Of a DNA stretch of 64,000 bases, positions 9,642 to 18,477 are shown piece by piece (the stretch's first letter is position 1; each line of letters opens with the position of its first letter). Source of the DNA: JACDHG01 sp963811585 (GTDB lineage: Bacteria; Actinomycetota; Actinomycetes; Propionibacteriales; Nocardioidaceae); contig CAWERR010000008.1 of assembly GCA_963811585.1 (NCBI GenBank), positions 1 through 64,000 on the forward strand, read 5' to 3'. A program made the position numbers and the translations under genes. Under the pieces are notes generated by a model. The model worked only from the letters and a program-made list of their open reading frames with translations, did not search any database and was not told the origin of the DNA.

Positions 9642-10318
9642 GTGGCCAAGCGCGGAGACGCACTCGAGCTGGCAGTCCTCGGACTGCTGCACGAGACGCC
9701 GATGCACGGTTACGAGCTGCGCAAGCGGGTCACCGGCCTGCTGGGCTGGGGCCGGGTGCTCTCGTACGGCTCGCTGTACCCCTGCCTCAAGCAGATGCTC
9801 CGCGACGGGTTGATCACCGAGGACACCGCCACCTCGAGACCGGTCAGCCGTGCCGGGATCTCGAGGCGGCCGCCGCGGCAAGATCGTCTACAAGCTCACC
9901 GCCGACGGCAAGGAGCGGTTCGCCACGCTGGTGTCCGCCGGCCGGTCCGAGCGCGTGGGAGGACGACAACTTCGGCGTCCACTTCGCGTTCTTCGGGTCC
10001 GCCACCGCCGAGACCCGGATCCGCATCCTCGAGGGCCGGCGCAGCCGGCTCGAGGAGCGGCTCGAAGGGGTGCGTACGTCGCTGGCGCGCTCCCGCGAGC
10101 GGGTCAACGCCTACACCTTGGAGCTGCAACGGCACGGCCTCGAGTCGGTCGAGCGGGAAGTCCGCTGGCTGACCGAGCTCATCGACTGCGAGCGAGTCGC
10201 GCCGCCGCCGAGGGTGCCAGGCGACGTACAAGACCGACAACCACCACCAGCACCGACGGGACCCCGTCGGTGCCGACAACCGGGAATGAGGAGAGCCGAA
10301 TGGCTTCGGTTCGTGTAG
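9642..10318 (+). CDS. PadR-family regulator, frame broken
   Basis: This is a winged-helix regulator of the PadR family. The N-terminus AKRGDALELAVLGLLHETPMHGYELRKRVTG is classic, with the conserved Tyr of HGYEL and YGSLYPCLKQMLRDGLI. Slips near 9835 and 9945 separate it from KIVYKLTADGKERFATL and from a C-terminal helical region (RRSRLEERLEGVRTSLAR) typical of PadR dimerisation arms. In the present frame it runs 19 bases into ino1, but the true stop is probably earlier. It directly precedes ino1, as in mycobacteria and streptomycetes, and may regulate inositol phosphate synthesis. Confidence 0.88.
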
Positions 10319-11380
10319 CGATCGTGGGCGTCGGAAACTGCGCCACGTCACTGATCCAGGGCGTTCACTACTACCATGACGCCGACCCGTCGGGGACCGT
10401 CCCCGGACTGATGCACGTGCAGTTCGGGGACTACCACGTCCGCGACATCGAGTTCGTCGCGGCGTTCGACGTCGACGCGAAGAAGGTCGGCTTCGACCTC
10501 GCTGACGCCACCGCGGCCAGCGAGAACAACACGATCAAGATCTGCGACGTGCCGCCTACGGGCGTCATCGTGCAGCGCGGTCCACACTCTCGACGGTCTC
10601 GGCAAGTACTACCGCGAGACGATCGACGAGAGCGACAGCGAGCCGGTCGACATCGTCCAGGTGCTCAAGGACACCCGGGCCGACGTGCTCGTGTCCTATC
10701 TCCCGGTGGGCTCGGAGGACGCCGACAAGTTCTACGCGCAGTGCGCGATCGACGCGGGCGTGGCGTTCGTCAACGCTCTGCCGGTGTTCATCGCGTCTGA
10801 CCCCGTGTGGGCGAAGAAGTTCGAGGACGCAGGCGTGCCGATCATCGGCGACGACATCAAGTCGCAGGTCGGGGCCACGATCACGCACCGGGTGCTGGCG
10901 AAGCTGTTCCAGGACCGCGGCGTCGTGCTCGACCGCACCTACCAGCTCAACGTCGGCGGCAACATGGACTTCAAGAACATGCTCGAGCGTGATCGTCTGG
11001 AGTCCAAGAAGATCTCCAAGACGCAGGCCGTGACGTCGAACATCGACCACGACCTCGGCGCCAAGAACGTCCACATCGGCCCGTCCGACTACGTCCAGTG
11101 GCTCGACGACCGCAAGTGGGCCTACGTCCGGCTCGAGGGTCGCGCGTTCGGCAACGTCCCGCTGAACATGGAGTACAAGCTCGAGGTGTGGGACTCCCCG
11201 AACTCCGCCGGCATCATCATCGACGCGATCCGGGCGGCAAAGATCGCCAAGGACCGCGGTATCGGCGGCGCTCTGCTGTCGGCGTCGTCCTACCTGATGA
11301 AGTCCCCGCCGGTGCAGCGTCCCGACGACGAGGGCCGCGCCTCGGTCGAGGCGTTCATCCGCGGAGACGTCGAGCGCTAA
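10300..11380 (+). CDS. ino1: Myo-inositol-1-phosphate synthase, one frameshift
   Basis: It converts glucose 6-phosphate to inositol 3-phosphate with NAD, the first step toward phosphatidylinositol and mycothiol in actinobacteria. The 360-residue product begins VRVAIVGVGNCATSLIQG (Rossmann NAD-binding loop). A slip near 10578 precedes LDGLGKYYRETIDES. The conserved catalytic region NVGGNMDFKNMLERDRLESK and the C-terminal LEVWDSPNSAGIIIDAIR follow. The start ATG at 10300 has GAGGAGA upstream. It sits behind padR and is closed by a strong hairpin. Confidence 0.95.
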
Positions 11381-11398
11381 CGCGCAAAGCTGCGATCC

Positions 11399-11434
11399 GC
11401 GAGACCCCGCCTGTCCCGGCAGTCGGGGTCTCGC
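11399..11434 (+). terminator. Hairpin terminator after ino1
   Basis: GCGAGACCCCG at 11399-11409 pairs perfectly with CGGGGTCTCGC at 11424-11434 (11-bp stem, 14-base loop), starting 18 bases after the ino1 stop. There is no T-tract, as is usual for actinobacterial terminators. Confidence 0.75.
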
Positions 11435-11499
11435 GCGTCCGGTGACAGCGGCTCCGACCGAGTTGCCGCGGCGACTAGGCGGGCTGTCAGGATGGCGCG

Positions 11500-12714
11500 A
11501 TGCGTTTCAGCCATCTCGGCCACCTCGAATGCCCGCGGTGCGGTACGACGTACGACGCGACGGTCCTGCAGCGCCTGTGTCCTGCCGACGGGTCACCTCT
11601 TCTGGCCCGCTACGAGCTGAGCAGCGTTGCCGTTGGTCCCGCCGACATCGCCTCGCGCGCTCCCGATCTCTGGCGCTACCACGAGCTGCTGCCGGTCTCC
11701 GCCGCTGACCACGTCGTCACCCTCGGAGAGGGCATGACGCCGTTGCTGCCCGCACCTCGGCTGGCCAAGGAGCTTGGCCTACACCGATTGCTGATCAAGG
11801 ACGACGGGCTGCTCCCGACCGGCTCGTTCAAGGCCCGGGGTGCCGCAGTGGGCGTCTCGCGGGCTCGCGAGCTCGGCGCCACCAAGCTGGTGATGCCCTC
11901 GAACGGCAACGCCGGAGCTGCCTGGTCGACGTATGCCGCTCGGGCCGGACTGCGGGCGACGGTGGCGATGCCGGTCGAGGCACCGACGATCACACGGGCC
12001 GAGGTCGTCGTCACCGGCGGAGACCTGCGACTCATCGATGGGCTCATCTCCGATGCGGGCAGGCTCGTCGGGGCGGCTGTTGCTGCCACCGGCGCCGACT
12101 GGTTCGACGTGTCGACGCTGAAGGAGCCGTATCGGATCGAGGGCAAGAAGACGATGGGCCTCGAGATCGCCGAGCAGCTCGGCTGGCGAATGCCCGACGT
12201 GATCGTCTATCCGACCGGTGGTGGTGTTGGCCTGATCGGGATCCACAAGGCGCTGTCGGAAGCCCGGGAGCTGGGATGGGTCGACGGCCCGCTGCCCAGG
12301 TTGGTCGCGGTTCAGGCAACTGGCTGCGCGCCAATAGTGACCGCGTTCGAGGCAGGTGCGGCCGAGTCGGAGATGGTCGTGAACTCGTCGACGGTTGCCT
12401 TCGGCATCAACGTCCCGAAGGCCCTTGGCGACTATCTTGTGCTCGAAGCGCTGGCCGAGACGAATGGCACTGCGGTCGCGGTCGACGATGCAGATCTGCT
12501 CACCGAGCTAGCGCTTGCGGCCCGGCTGGAGGGGTTGTTCATGTGCCCCGAAGGAGCCGCGACGGTGGCGGCGGCGCGGGCGCTCGCCAAGTCGGGCTGG
12601 CTCGCGGCTGACGACGAAGTCGTGCTTCTCAACACCGGAGCTGGCGTCATCTATCCCAACACGGTCACCGTCGACGTACCGACGATGTCGAAGGATGGCG
12701 TCCTCGAGCTCTGA
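11500..12714 (+). CDS. Threonine synthase-like PLP enzyme
   Basis: This is a fold-type II PLP enzyme of 404 residues resembling threonine synthase, which makes threonine from O-phosphohomoserine. The N-terminus has a zinc-ribbon-like CPRCG at residues 11-15 with another Cys at 27, seen in many actinobacterial and archaeal ThrC forms. The PLP lysine is K111 in TGSFKARG. PSNGNAG and the phosphate loop TGGGVGLIG follow. A nearby homoserine pathway is not visible, so a related role (threonine dehydratase or cysteate/cystathionine chemistry) is possible. The frame is intact and stands alone downstream of the ino1 terminator. Confidence 0.85.
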   Translation: MRFSHLGHLECPRCGTTYDATVLQRLCPADGSPLLARYELSSVAVGPADIASRAPDLWRYHELLPVSAADHVVTLGEGMTPLLPAPRLAKELGLHRLLIKDDGLLPTGSFKARGAAVGVSRARELGATKLVMPSNGNAGAAWSTYAARAGLRATVAMPVEAPTITRAEVVVTGGDLRLIDGLISDAGRLVGAAVAATGADWFDVSTLKEPYRIEGKKTMGLEIAEQLGWRMPDVIVYPTGGGVGLIGIHKALSEARELGWVDGPLPRLVAVQATGCAPIVTAFEAGAAESEMVVNSSTVAFGINVPKALGDYLVLEALAETNGTAVAVDDADLLTELALAARLEGLFMCPEGAATVAAARALAKSGWLAADDEVVLLNTGAGVIYPNTVTVDVPTMSKDGVLEL

Positions 12715-12793
12715 GCCGGCGCTCCGAAGCCAGCGTGACGTCGAATGGCCAGCCCTCGCGCAGCCCCGGCGGGTTGTGGCACGGTGGCGTGAC

Positions 12794-13390
12794 ATGAGGG
12801 GACGCGAGATCTCCGATACGGTGCGCGCCGCGATGATGGCGGTGCCGCGGGTCTGGTTCCTGCCGGAAGACCTCCGCCCGTATGCCGCCGAGGACCGCCC
12901 GCTGCCGATCGGGATGGGCCAGACGAACTCCCAGCCCAGCACCGTCGCCCGGATGTTGACCCAGCTCGACGCGCGGCCAGGCGACCACGCCCTCGACGTC
13001 GGGACCGGCTCCGGCTGGACCGCCGCACTGCTCGCGCACCTCGTCGAGGACGAGACGCTGGTGCGTGGCGTCGAGCTCGAACCCGACCTCGTCGCGCAGG
13101 CACGAGCCGACCTCGTCGCTGCCGGATTCGCCGAGGTCCGCATCGCGCAGGCCCGCCCCGATGTGCTGGGGCTGCCGGAATCTGGCCCGTACGACAAGAT
13201 CCTCGTTTCGGCCGAGGCTCGCTCGCTGCCAGATCCCCTGGTGCAGCAGCTGGGGGAAGGCGGCCGACTGGTCATCCCGGTATCGAGCCGAATGCTGGTC
13301 GTCGACCGCCTGCCAGGGGGGCGAGTCGACGTACGCCGGCTGGGGTACTACTCGTTCGTGCCGCTGCGTTGGACCGAACGCGACGAGTGA
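12794..13390 (+). CDS. Protein-L-isoaspartate O-methyltransferase-like
   Basis: This is a SAM-dependent methyltransferase of the PIMT family that repairs isoaspartyl residues in aged proteins. The 198-residue frame from the ATG at 12794 carries GQTNSQPSTVARM (family pattern QTISQP), motif I LDVGTGSGWTAALL, and YDKILVSAEA. The usual Ile of QTIS is Asn here. No good Shine-Dalgarno is seen before this ATG, but the longer upstream reading lies inside the previous gene in another frame and has no family similarity. It converges on alkB with a 3-base gap. Confidence 0.82.
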   Translation: MRGREISDTVRAAMMAVPRVWFLPEDLRPYAAEDRPLPIGMGQTNSQPSTVARMLTQLDARPGDHALDVGTGSGWTAALLAHLVEDETLVRGVELEPDLVAQARADLVAAGFAEVRIAQARPDVLGLPESGPYDKILVSAEARSLPDPLVQQLGEGGRLVIPVSSRMLVVDRLPGGRVDVRRLGYYSFVPLRWTERDE

Positions 13391-13393
13391 GCG

Positions 13394-14029
13394 TCAGCGG
13401 ACGCCGCGGGTGCGGAACTGCACGCTGATCCGGGGTCCCACCGGCCGGGCGGTCTTCAAGATTGCATGCTCCCAGCTGCGCTGGCACGAGCCACCCATCA
13501 CGATCAGGTCGCCATGGCCGAGCGCGAAGCCGAGCGACCCGCCGCCCCCGCGGGGACGCAGCATCAGCCGGCGCGGGCTCCCGAACGACACGATCGCCAC
13601 CATCGTGTCCTCGGTGCGGCTGCGGCCTTCGGTGTCTCCGTGCCAGGCGACGCTGTCGTTGCCGTCACGGTAGTAACACAGGCCGGACGTGACGAACGGC
13701 TCGCCGAGCTCAACGGCGTAGTGGGCACTCAGGGCCAACCTTGCCTCGTCGAGCAGAGGGTGCGGCAGTGCCGCGCCCTCATCGTAGAAGCACAGCAGCC
13801 GCGGGACGTCGACCACACGCTCGTACATCTGACGACGCTCTGCCTGCCACGGCACGTCGGCCACCAAATGCTCGAACATCTCGTCGGAGCCGGTGACCCA
13901 GCCGGGCAGGACGTCGACCCACGCGCCGTGTGACAGCGCCGTGCGCTTCACCGCTCCATGGAGCGGACCAAGGGACGCGCCGACCTGCTGCGGGTCATCC
14001 AGCAAAGAGCCCTGGAAGTGTGTCGTCAT
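13394..14029 (-). CDS. alkB: AlkB-family Fe(II)/2-oxoglutarate dioxygenase
   Basis: It oxidatively removes alkyl groups from damaged DNA or RNA bases. The 211-residue protein has the iron ligands H130 and D132 in WHGDTEG and H188 in SWEHAILKT, and the 2-oxoglutarate arginines in RISVQFR (R200, R206). CYYRDGNDSVAWH is the substrate-side strand typical of AlkB homologues. The gene stands alone, divergent from an MBL-fold gene, and a LexA-type box lies 21 bases upstream of its start, suggesting induction by DNA damage. Confidence 0.9.
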   Translation of the reverse strand: MTTHFQGSLLDDPQQVGASLGPLHGAVKRTALSHGAWVDVLPGWVTGSDEMFEHLVADVPWQAERRQMYERVVDVPRLLCFYDEGAALPHPLLDEARLALSAHYAVELGEPFVTSGLCYYRDGNDSVAWHGDTEGRSRTEDTMVAIVSFGSPRRLMLRPRGGGGSLGFALGHGDLIVMGGSCQRSWEHAILKTARPVGPRISVQFRTRGVR

Positions 14030-14049
14030 ACGCTCAGGATACGCCGAAT

Positions 14050-14063
14050 CGAACGTATGTTCT
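14050..14063. promoter_or_regulatory. LexA/SOS box upstream of alkB
   Basis: CGAACGTATGTTCT matches the Gram-positive and actinobacterial SOS box CGAACRNRYGTTYG at every position except the last. It lies 21 bases upstream of the alkB ATG on the minus strand and 77 bases before the MBL gene on the plus strand. LexA control of alkB is the likely meaning. Confidence 0.7.
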
Positions 14064-14140
14064 AGTCCCTTCCAGTGGTGTCACCCCCAGGTATTAGGGT
14101 CTCGACAAGCGACGCCAAACCACAAGCGGGGAGGAACCCC

Positions 14141-14977
14141 ATGCTGACGCAGGTCGCGGAAGGTGTGCTGGTCCACCAGAGCGAGCTACTCCAGAACAAC
14201 GCGGCTGTCGTACAAGGCCGGGCCGGCGTGTTGGTCGTCGACCCCGGGTTAACAGGCGCCGAAATGACCTGCCTCGCGAGCGACCTTCGCGAGTTGGGCC
14301 AACCCGTGGTGGCAGGCTTCGCGACACATCCTGATTGGGACCACGTGCTCTGGCACGCCGAACTCGGCGAAGCGCCCCGCTACGGCACAGCCCGTTGCGC
14401 AGCGTTTATGCAAGATGTGCTGTCGAACGCGGACTGGGCGGCCCGCGTCGCCGAGGGGTTACCGCCAGAAATCGCCGAGGAAACACCGCTGGACCGGTAT
14501 GGCCTCATCACCGCTCTGCCCGCCGGAACTGCACAGATTCCTTGGGATGGTCCACAAGTCCAACTTATCGAGCATCCGGCGCATGCCCCGGGCCATGCGG
14601 CACTGTTCATCGAGGAACGCGGGGTTCTCGTGGCCGGCGACATGCTGTCTGATGTCTTTGTTCCGATGCTCGACGAGTTCAACAGCACCAATGACCCGGT
14701 CGAGGAGTACCTCACTGGGCTGCGCCTGCTGGAGGGCGTGGCGGACGACGTCGAAGTCGTCATCCCTGGCCACGGGTCCGTCGGTGGAACTGGTGAGGCA
14801 CGCGCACGGATCGAACAGGACCGCGCGTACGTGCAAGCCCTACGTGACGGCCGTGATCCCGACGACCCGCGGATCGGCCCATCGGCAAAGCCCGGCTGGG
14901 AATGGGTTAGCGATATCCACGCAGGGCAAGCCCAGAGCGTCGCCGCAAGAAGAGCACGCGACGCGACGGCCGGCTAG
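14141..14977 (+). CDS. Metallo-beta-lactamase-fold hydrolase
   Basis: This 278-residue protein has the binuclear-metal hydrolase fold. The metal-binding motif appears as THPDWDHVLWH, where the first His of the canonical HxHxDH is replaced by Pro-flanked THPDWDH. APGHAALFI, GDMLSD and PGHGSVGG give the later metal ligands. The start ATG at 14141 follows GGGGAGGAA. The substrate is not evident; relatives include glyoxalase II-like thioesterases and lactonases. Its divergent partner is alkB and the next gene is rlmA, 12 bases downstream. Confidence 0.85.
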   Translation: MLTQVAEGVLVHQSELLQNNAAVVQGRAGVLVVDPGLTGAEMTCLASDLRELGQPVVAGFATHPDWDHVLWHAELGEAPRYGTARCAAFMQDVLSNADWAARVAEGLPPEIAEETPLDRYGLITALPAGTAQIPWDGPQVQLIEHPAHAPGHAALFIEERGVLVAGDMLSDVFVPMLDEFNSTNDPVEEYLTGLRLLEGVADDVEVVIPGHGSVGGTGEARARIEQDRAYVQALRDGRDPDDPRIGPSAKPGWEWVSDIHAGQAQSVAARRARDATAG

Positions 14978-14989
14978 CGGTCGCGTTCG

Positions 14990-15832
14990 GTGTCCCTTCC
15001 TCCGGCACTCAACGAGCATCTTTTGCGGCTGCTGCGCTGCCCCACCTGCGGTGGTCCGCTTCACGCGGGCGAGGGGGCGGTTCAGTGCCCGCAGCGTCAC
15101 ACCTTCAACGTTGCTCGGCAGGGCTACGTCAGCCTGCTCGCAGGCAAGCGACCCACCAGTGGAGACGACGCCGCCATGGTCGCGGCACGCCTTCGGTTCC
15201 TCGGCAGCGGCTGCTACGAAGCGCTGCGGCTGGCGGTGGTCGACAAGGCGGCCGCAACCGCTCCGGAGCGTGGCGCCCTGGTGGATGTGGGGTGCGGGAC
15301 CGGGTACTACCTGACCGGTGTGCTGGACCGCCTGCCCGGATTCTGGGGGCTCGGCCTGGACTCCTCCGCGCCCGCACTGCGCGTCGCGGCGCGGACGCAT
15401 GAGCGTGCCGCAGCGGCAACTTGCGACATCTTTCGTGCGCTTCCGCTCGCGAGCGGGGTCGCCGACCTCGTCCTCGACGTGTTCGCACCGCGCAACCCGG
15501 CCGAGTTTCGCCGGATTCTCCACCCGGCAGGTCGCTTGATCGTGGTACGCCCAACTGATCGGCACCTCGCCGAGCTTCGTGACCAGGTGCCCACGATGGT
15601 GGCCGTCGACCCGGCGAAGGAGCTGCGGCTGCACCAAGCTCTGGGCCCGTTCTTCGACGCGGCGGCCACCGAGCGTGTCGAGTACTCCGCGCCCTTGACC
15701 GGCCAACAAGCACAGGACCTACTGGACATGGGCCCGACCGCACACCACCTGGACAGGGCAACGGCTCCCTCCGCCCGTCCCCCGGGGCGGTCACGATCTC
15801 GGTGCTGATCACCGAGTACCAACCCCGCTGAG
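14990..15832 (+). CDS. rlmA: 23S rRNA (guanine-N1) methyltransferase RlmA/TlrB-like
   Basis: This is a SAM methyltransferase acting on domain II of 23S rRNA (G745 or G748). It starts with a zinc finger, RCPTCGGPL then CPQRHTFNVARQGY, followed by motif I VDVGCGTGYYL and DVFAPRNPAEFRRILHPAGR. All are diagnostic of the RlmA family. The GTG at 14990 is the start. A slip near 15785 hides the true end, ISVLITEYQPR then TGA at 15830-15832. Actinobacterial G748 enzymes of this family confer tylosin-type macrolide tolerance; whether this one acts on G745 or G748 cannot be read from the sequence. Confidence 0.9.
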
Positions 15833-15845
15833 TGGCGGCTTGCGC

Positions 15846-16232
15846 TCAGGCATTCTCCGGGCGGTCACCGCCGGCGTGACTGACGAGCCCGACGGTGTTG
15901 CCCTCGCTGTCCTTGACGAACGCCATCCACTCGTCGGTGCCCGCAGGCCCGAGGGTGGCATCTTCGTGACGGAAGATGACGTGCGGCTCGCTCTCGATCT
16001 CGACGCCCGCAGCCCGGAGCTCAGTGATCCGCTGTCGTACGTCGTCGACGCCAACGTAGATCAGTGCCGGCGGGGCGCCGCGGTCGAGCAGCAGCCGCGT
16101 CTCACCCAGCACGAAGAAAGCCATCCCTGGTGGATCGAACGTCGCGGCAGCCGGTTGCCCGAGCAGCATCTCGTAGAACCGGGTGGCCCGCTCCAGGTCG
16201 TCTGCTCGCTGGGCTACTTGCGTCAGTCTCAT
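15846..16232 (-). CDS. Glyoxalase/VOC-family protein
   Basis: This small vicinal-oxygen-chelate protein has 128 residues from MRLTQVAQRADDLERATRFYE. The two beta-alpha-beta-beta-beta halves are visible: FYEMLLGQPA in the first, and FRHEDATLG with VKDSEGNTVGLVSH in the second. Relatives include glyoxalases and fosfomycin- or bleomycin-resistance proteins, but no specific substrate can be assigned. It is divergent from the PrmC-like gene; the 52-bp gap must hold both starts. Confidence 0.8.
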   Translation of the reverse strand: MRLTQVAQRADDLERATRFYEMLLGQPAAATFDPPGMAFFVLGETRLLLDRGAPPALIYVGVDDVRQRITELRAAGVEIESEPHVIFRHEDATLGPAGTDEWMAFVKDSEGNTVGLVSHAGGDRPENA

Positions 16233-16284
16233 CGCGCCTCCTCCCATGCCATCCTGGCACCGAGGGGAGGAGGGGCTCCAGACC

Positions 16285-17100
16285 GTGAATGACGTCGGTT
16301 CCGCAGGCGGACGAGGGTTTGACGATGCCGTGGCACACCTCCGCGCGTCAGGTTCGGTCTTCGCCGAGCGAGAGGCCGAGCTGATCTACGCCTCGACCAC
16401 CTCGCCCGACGTACGACGGCGCCGCCTTGCCAGCAGGGCGGCCGGCACACCGCTCGAGTACGTCGTCGGATGGGCGGAGTTTGCCGGCATCACGGTGTCG
16501 CTCGGGCCGCCGGCGTTCATCCCGCGCCGTCGAGCCGAGGTCCTCGTCAAAGTGGCGGTCGAGCTCGCTGCCAATCGCCCGACCACGCGGGAAGCGGGCG
16601 TCGTCGCTGACCTTGGGTGCGGACCTGGCGCCATCGCGGCCGCTCTCGCGACCCGGCTCGACGGATGGGATGTGCATGCCAGCGACATCGACCCAGGTGC
16701 CCTCGTCCATGCCCGGGCCAACGCGGCGAGGTTCGGATTCACGGTCCATGCGGGCGACTGGTGGGACGCTCTGCCGGCCGAGCTGTACGGGCGACTGGAC
16801 CTCGTCGTCGCGCACCTGCCGTACGTGCCCAGTGCGGCGGTTCCCCTGCTACCGCGGGACTTCCGAGACGCAGAGCCCCTCCACACTGTCGACGGAGGCG
16901 ACGACGGTCTCGACCCGTGGCGCCGGGTCGCAGCAGCAGCCGGTGCCTGGTTGGCGCCCGATGGAGCGCTCATCACGCAGGTGACTGCCGATCAACAGGC
17001 CGAGGCGTGCACCATCGCCAGGTCGAGTCGCCTCGACACGCGGGCGCGCATCGACGACGACAGTGTCGTGCTCGTGGCCAGACCTGCCGCGGGCGAGTGA
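16285..17100 (+). CDS. PrmC/HemK-like methyltransferase with altered NPPY motif
   Basis: This 271-residue SAM methyltransferase resembles release-factor glutamine methyltransferase and its actinobacterial paralogues. It has the N-terminal helical domain (RRLASRAAGTPLEYVVGWAEF), the conserved PRRRAEVLV, and motif I DLGCGPG at residues 109-115. The catalytic NPPY tetrad is HLPY at residues 177-180, so the Asn and first Pro that bind the target amide are lost. It is therefore probably not the housekeeping PrmC. The GTG at 16285 follows a strong GGGGAGGAGGGG. The MFS gene starts 14 bases downstream. Confidence 0.82.
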   Translation: MNDVGSAGGRGFDDAVAHLRASGSVFAEREAELIYASTTSPDVRRRRLASRAAGTPLEYVVGWAEFAGITVSLGPPAFIPRRRAEVLVKVAVELAANRPTTREAGVVADLGCGPGAIAAALATRLDGWDVHASDIDPGALVHARANAARFGFTVHAGDWWDALPAELYGRLDLVVAHLPYVPSAAVPLLPRDFRDAEPLHTVDGGDDGLDPWRRVAAAAGAWLAPDGALITQVTADQQAEACTIARSSRLDTRARIDDDSVVLVARPAAGE

Positions 17101-17114
17101 GGCAGACTCCGGGC

Positions 17115-18416
17115 ATGCACCTCGTGAGCGCCTTGCGCCAGCTGCTCACACTCGCTCGGTTCAGGCAGCTCTTCGCCGTGCGTGTCACCAGCCAGTGCGG
17201 CGACGGCATCTTCCAAGTGGCGCTTGCGTCGTTCGTCTTGTTCTCCCCGGAGCGGCAACCCGACGCGGGTGCGATCGCGGGCGCGCTGGCCGCGGTGCTA
17301 CTGCCGTTCAGTGTGTTGGGGCCGTTCGCCGGGGTGTTTCTCGACCGCTGGAGCAGGCGACAGACCCTCTTGGTGTGCAACCTGGTCCGCTTGTTGCCGG
17401 TGCTCGTCGTCGCCGGCCTGATCGGCGCCGGCATCGACGGACCCGGGCTCTTCGTCATGGTCTTGATCGCGTTCAGCATCAACCGGTTCTTCCTAGCGGG
17501 ACTTTCGGCGGCTCTGCCGCACGTCGTGCATCGAGACGAGCTCGTGCTCGCCAACTCCGTCACTCCCACGGCGGGCACGATCGCGTTCATCGTCGGGCTC
17601 GGACTCGCGGCCCTCGGTCGCCAAGTGCTCCCCGGGCCGGAGCCCGATGTGCTGATCGTCGTGGTCGCCGCCGCCGTGTATGCCGCCGCTGCCCTGCTGA
17701 CAACTCGGCTGCCTCGGGACCTTCTCGGACCCGACTTCGACCCGGATCGCCCGGACGTTCGCCGCGCCCTCGGCAACGTGGTCCGGGGTTTAGTCGCCGG
17801 CCTCGCACACCTGCGCGAGCGACGGTCTGCCGCCTACGCGCTCGGCGTTATCGCCGCCCATCGCTTCTTCTACGGCCTGTCGACGGTGGCAACGATCCTG
17901 CTTTACCGCAACTACTTCAATGATCCGGCCGACACCGACGCCGGCCTTGCTGGCCTGTCGCTGGCGATCGTCGCCTCGGGGGTCGGGTTCCTGGTCGCCG
18001 CAGTCGTCACACCCCTCGCCACCGAGCGTTTGAGCCCTCCGCAGTGGATCGTGCTCCTGCTCGCCGCGGCGGGCGTGGCCGAAGTGTTCCCCGGCGCCTT
18101 CTACACCGAGGCGGCGTTGCTCGTGGCGGCGTTCGTGCTGGGCATCTCCGCGCAGGGCGTGAAGATCTGCGTGGACACACTCGTGCAGACGGGCGTCGAC
18201 GATGCCTTCCGCGGCCGCGTGTTCTCGGTGTACGACGTCGTCTTCAATGTGGTGTTCGTGGCGGCGGCAGCGGTCGGCGCCGTGATCATCCCGACCAACG
18301 GCAAGTCGTACGCACTGCTCGCGTTCATCGCCGCAGGGTACGTCGTCAGCGCTGTCGCCTACGCCCGCATCAGCGCCGCGGCCGGGTCGGACGCCGACGT
18401 CGCCCGAAGCCCCTGA
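17115..18416 (+). CDS. MFS-family membrane protein
   Basis: This intact 433-residue membrane protein of the major facilitator superfamily has about 12 hydrophobic segments. The loop between helices 2 and 3, GVFLDRWSRRQTLL, is the family signature. LSAALPHVVHRDELVLANS is typical of the actinobacterial transporters annotated as MFS near cca. The substrate is unknown. It follows the PrmC-like gene closely and could be cotranscribed with it, and it converges on cca with a 61-bp gap in which I see no clear hairpin. Confidence 0.85.
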   Translation: MHLVSALRQLLTLARFRQLFAVRVTSQCGDGIFQVALASFVLFSPERQPDAGAIAGALAAVLLPFSVLGPFAGVFLDRWSRRQTLLVCNLVRLLPVLVVAGLIGAGIDGPGLFVMVLIAFSINRFFLAGLSAALPHVVHRDELVLANSVTPTAGTIAFIVGLGLAALGRQVLPGPEPDVLIVVVAAAVYAAAALLTTRLPRDLLGPDFDPDRPDVRRALGNVVRGLVAGLAHLRERRSAAYALGVIAAHRFFYGLSTVATILLYRNYFNDPADTDAGLAGLSLAIVASGVGFLVAAVVTPLATERLSPPQWIVLLLAAAGVAEVFPGAFYTEAALLVAAFVLGISAQGVKICVDTLVQTGVDDAFRGRVFSVYDVVFNVVFVAAAAVGAVIIPTNGKSYALLAFIAAGYVVSAVAYARISAAAGSDADVARSP

Positions 18417-18477
18417 CCGACCCCAACCCCCCTTGCGTCTGTGCAGCCGGTCGCCCCAGCGCGCGGTTGTACGGACG

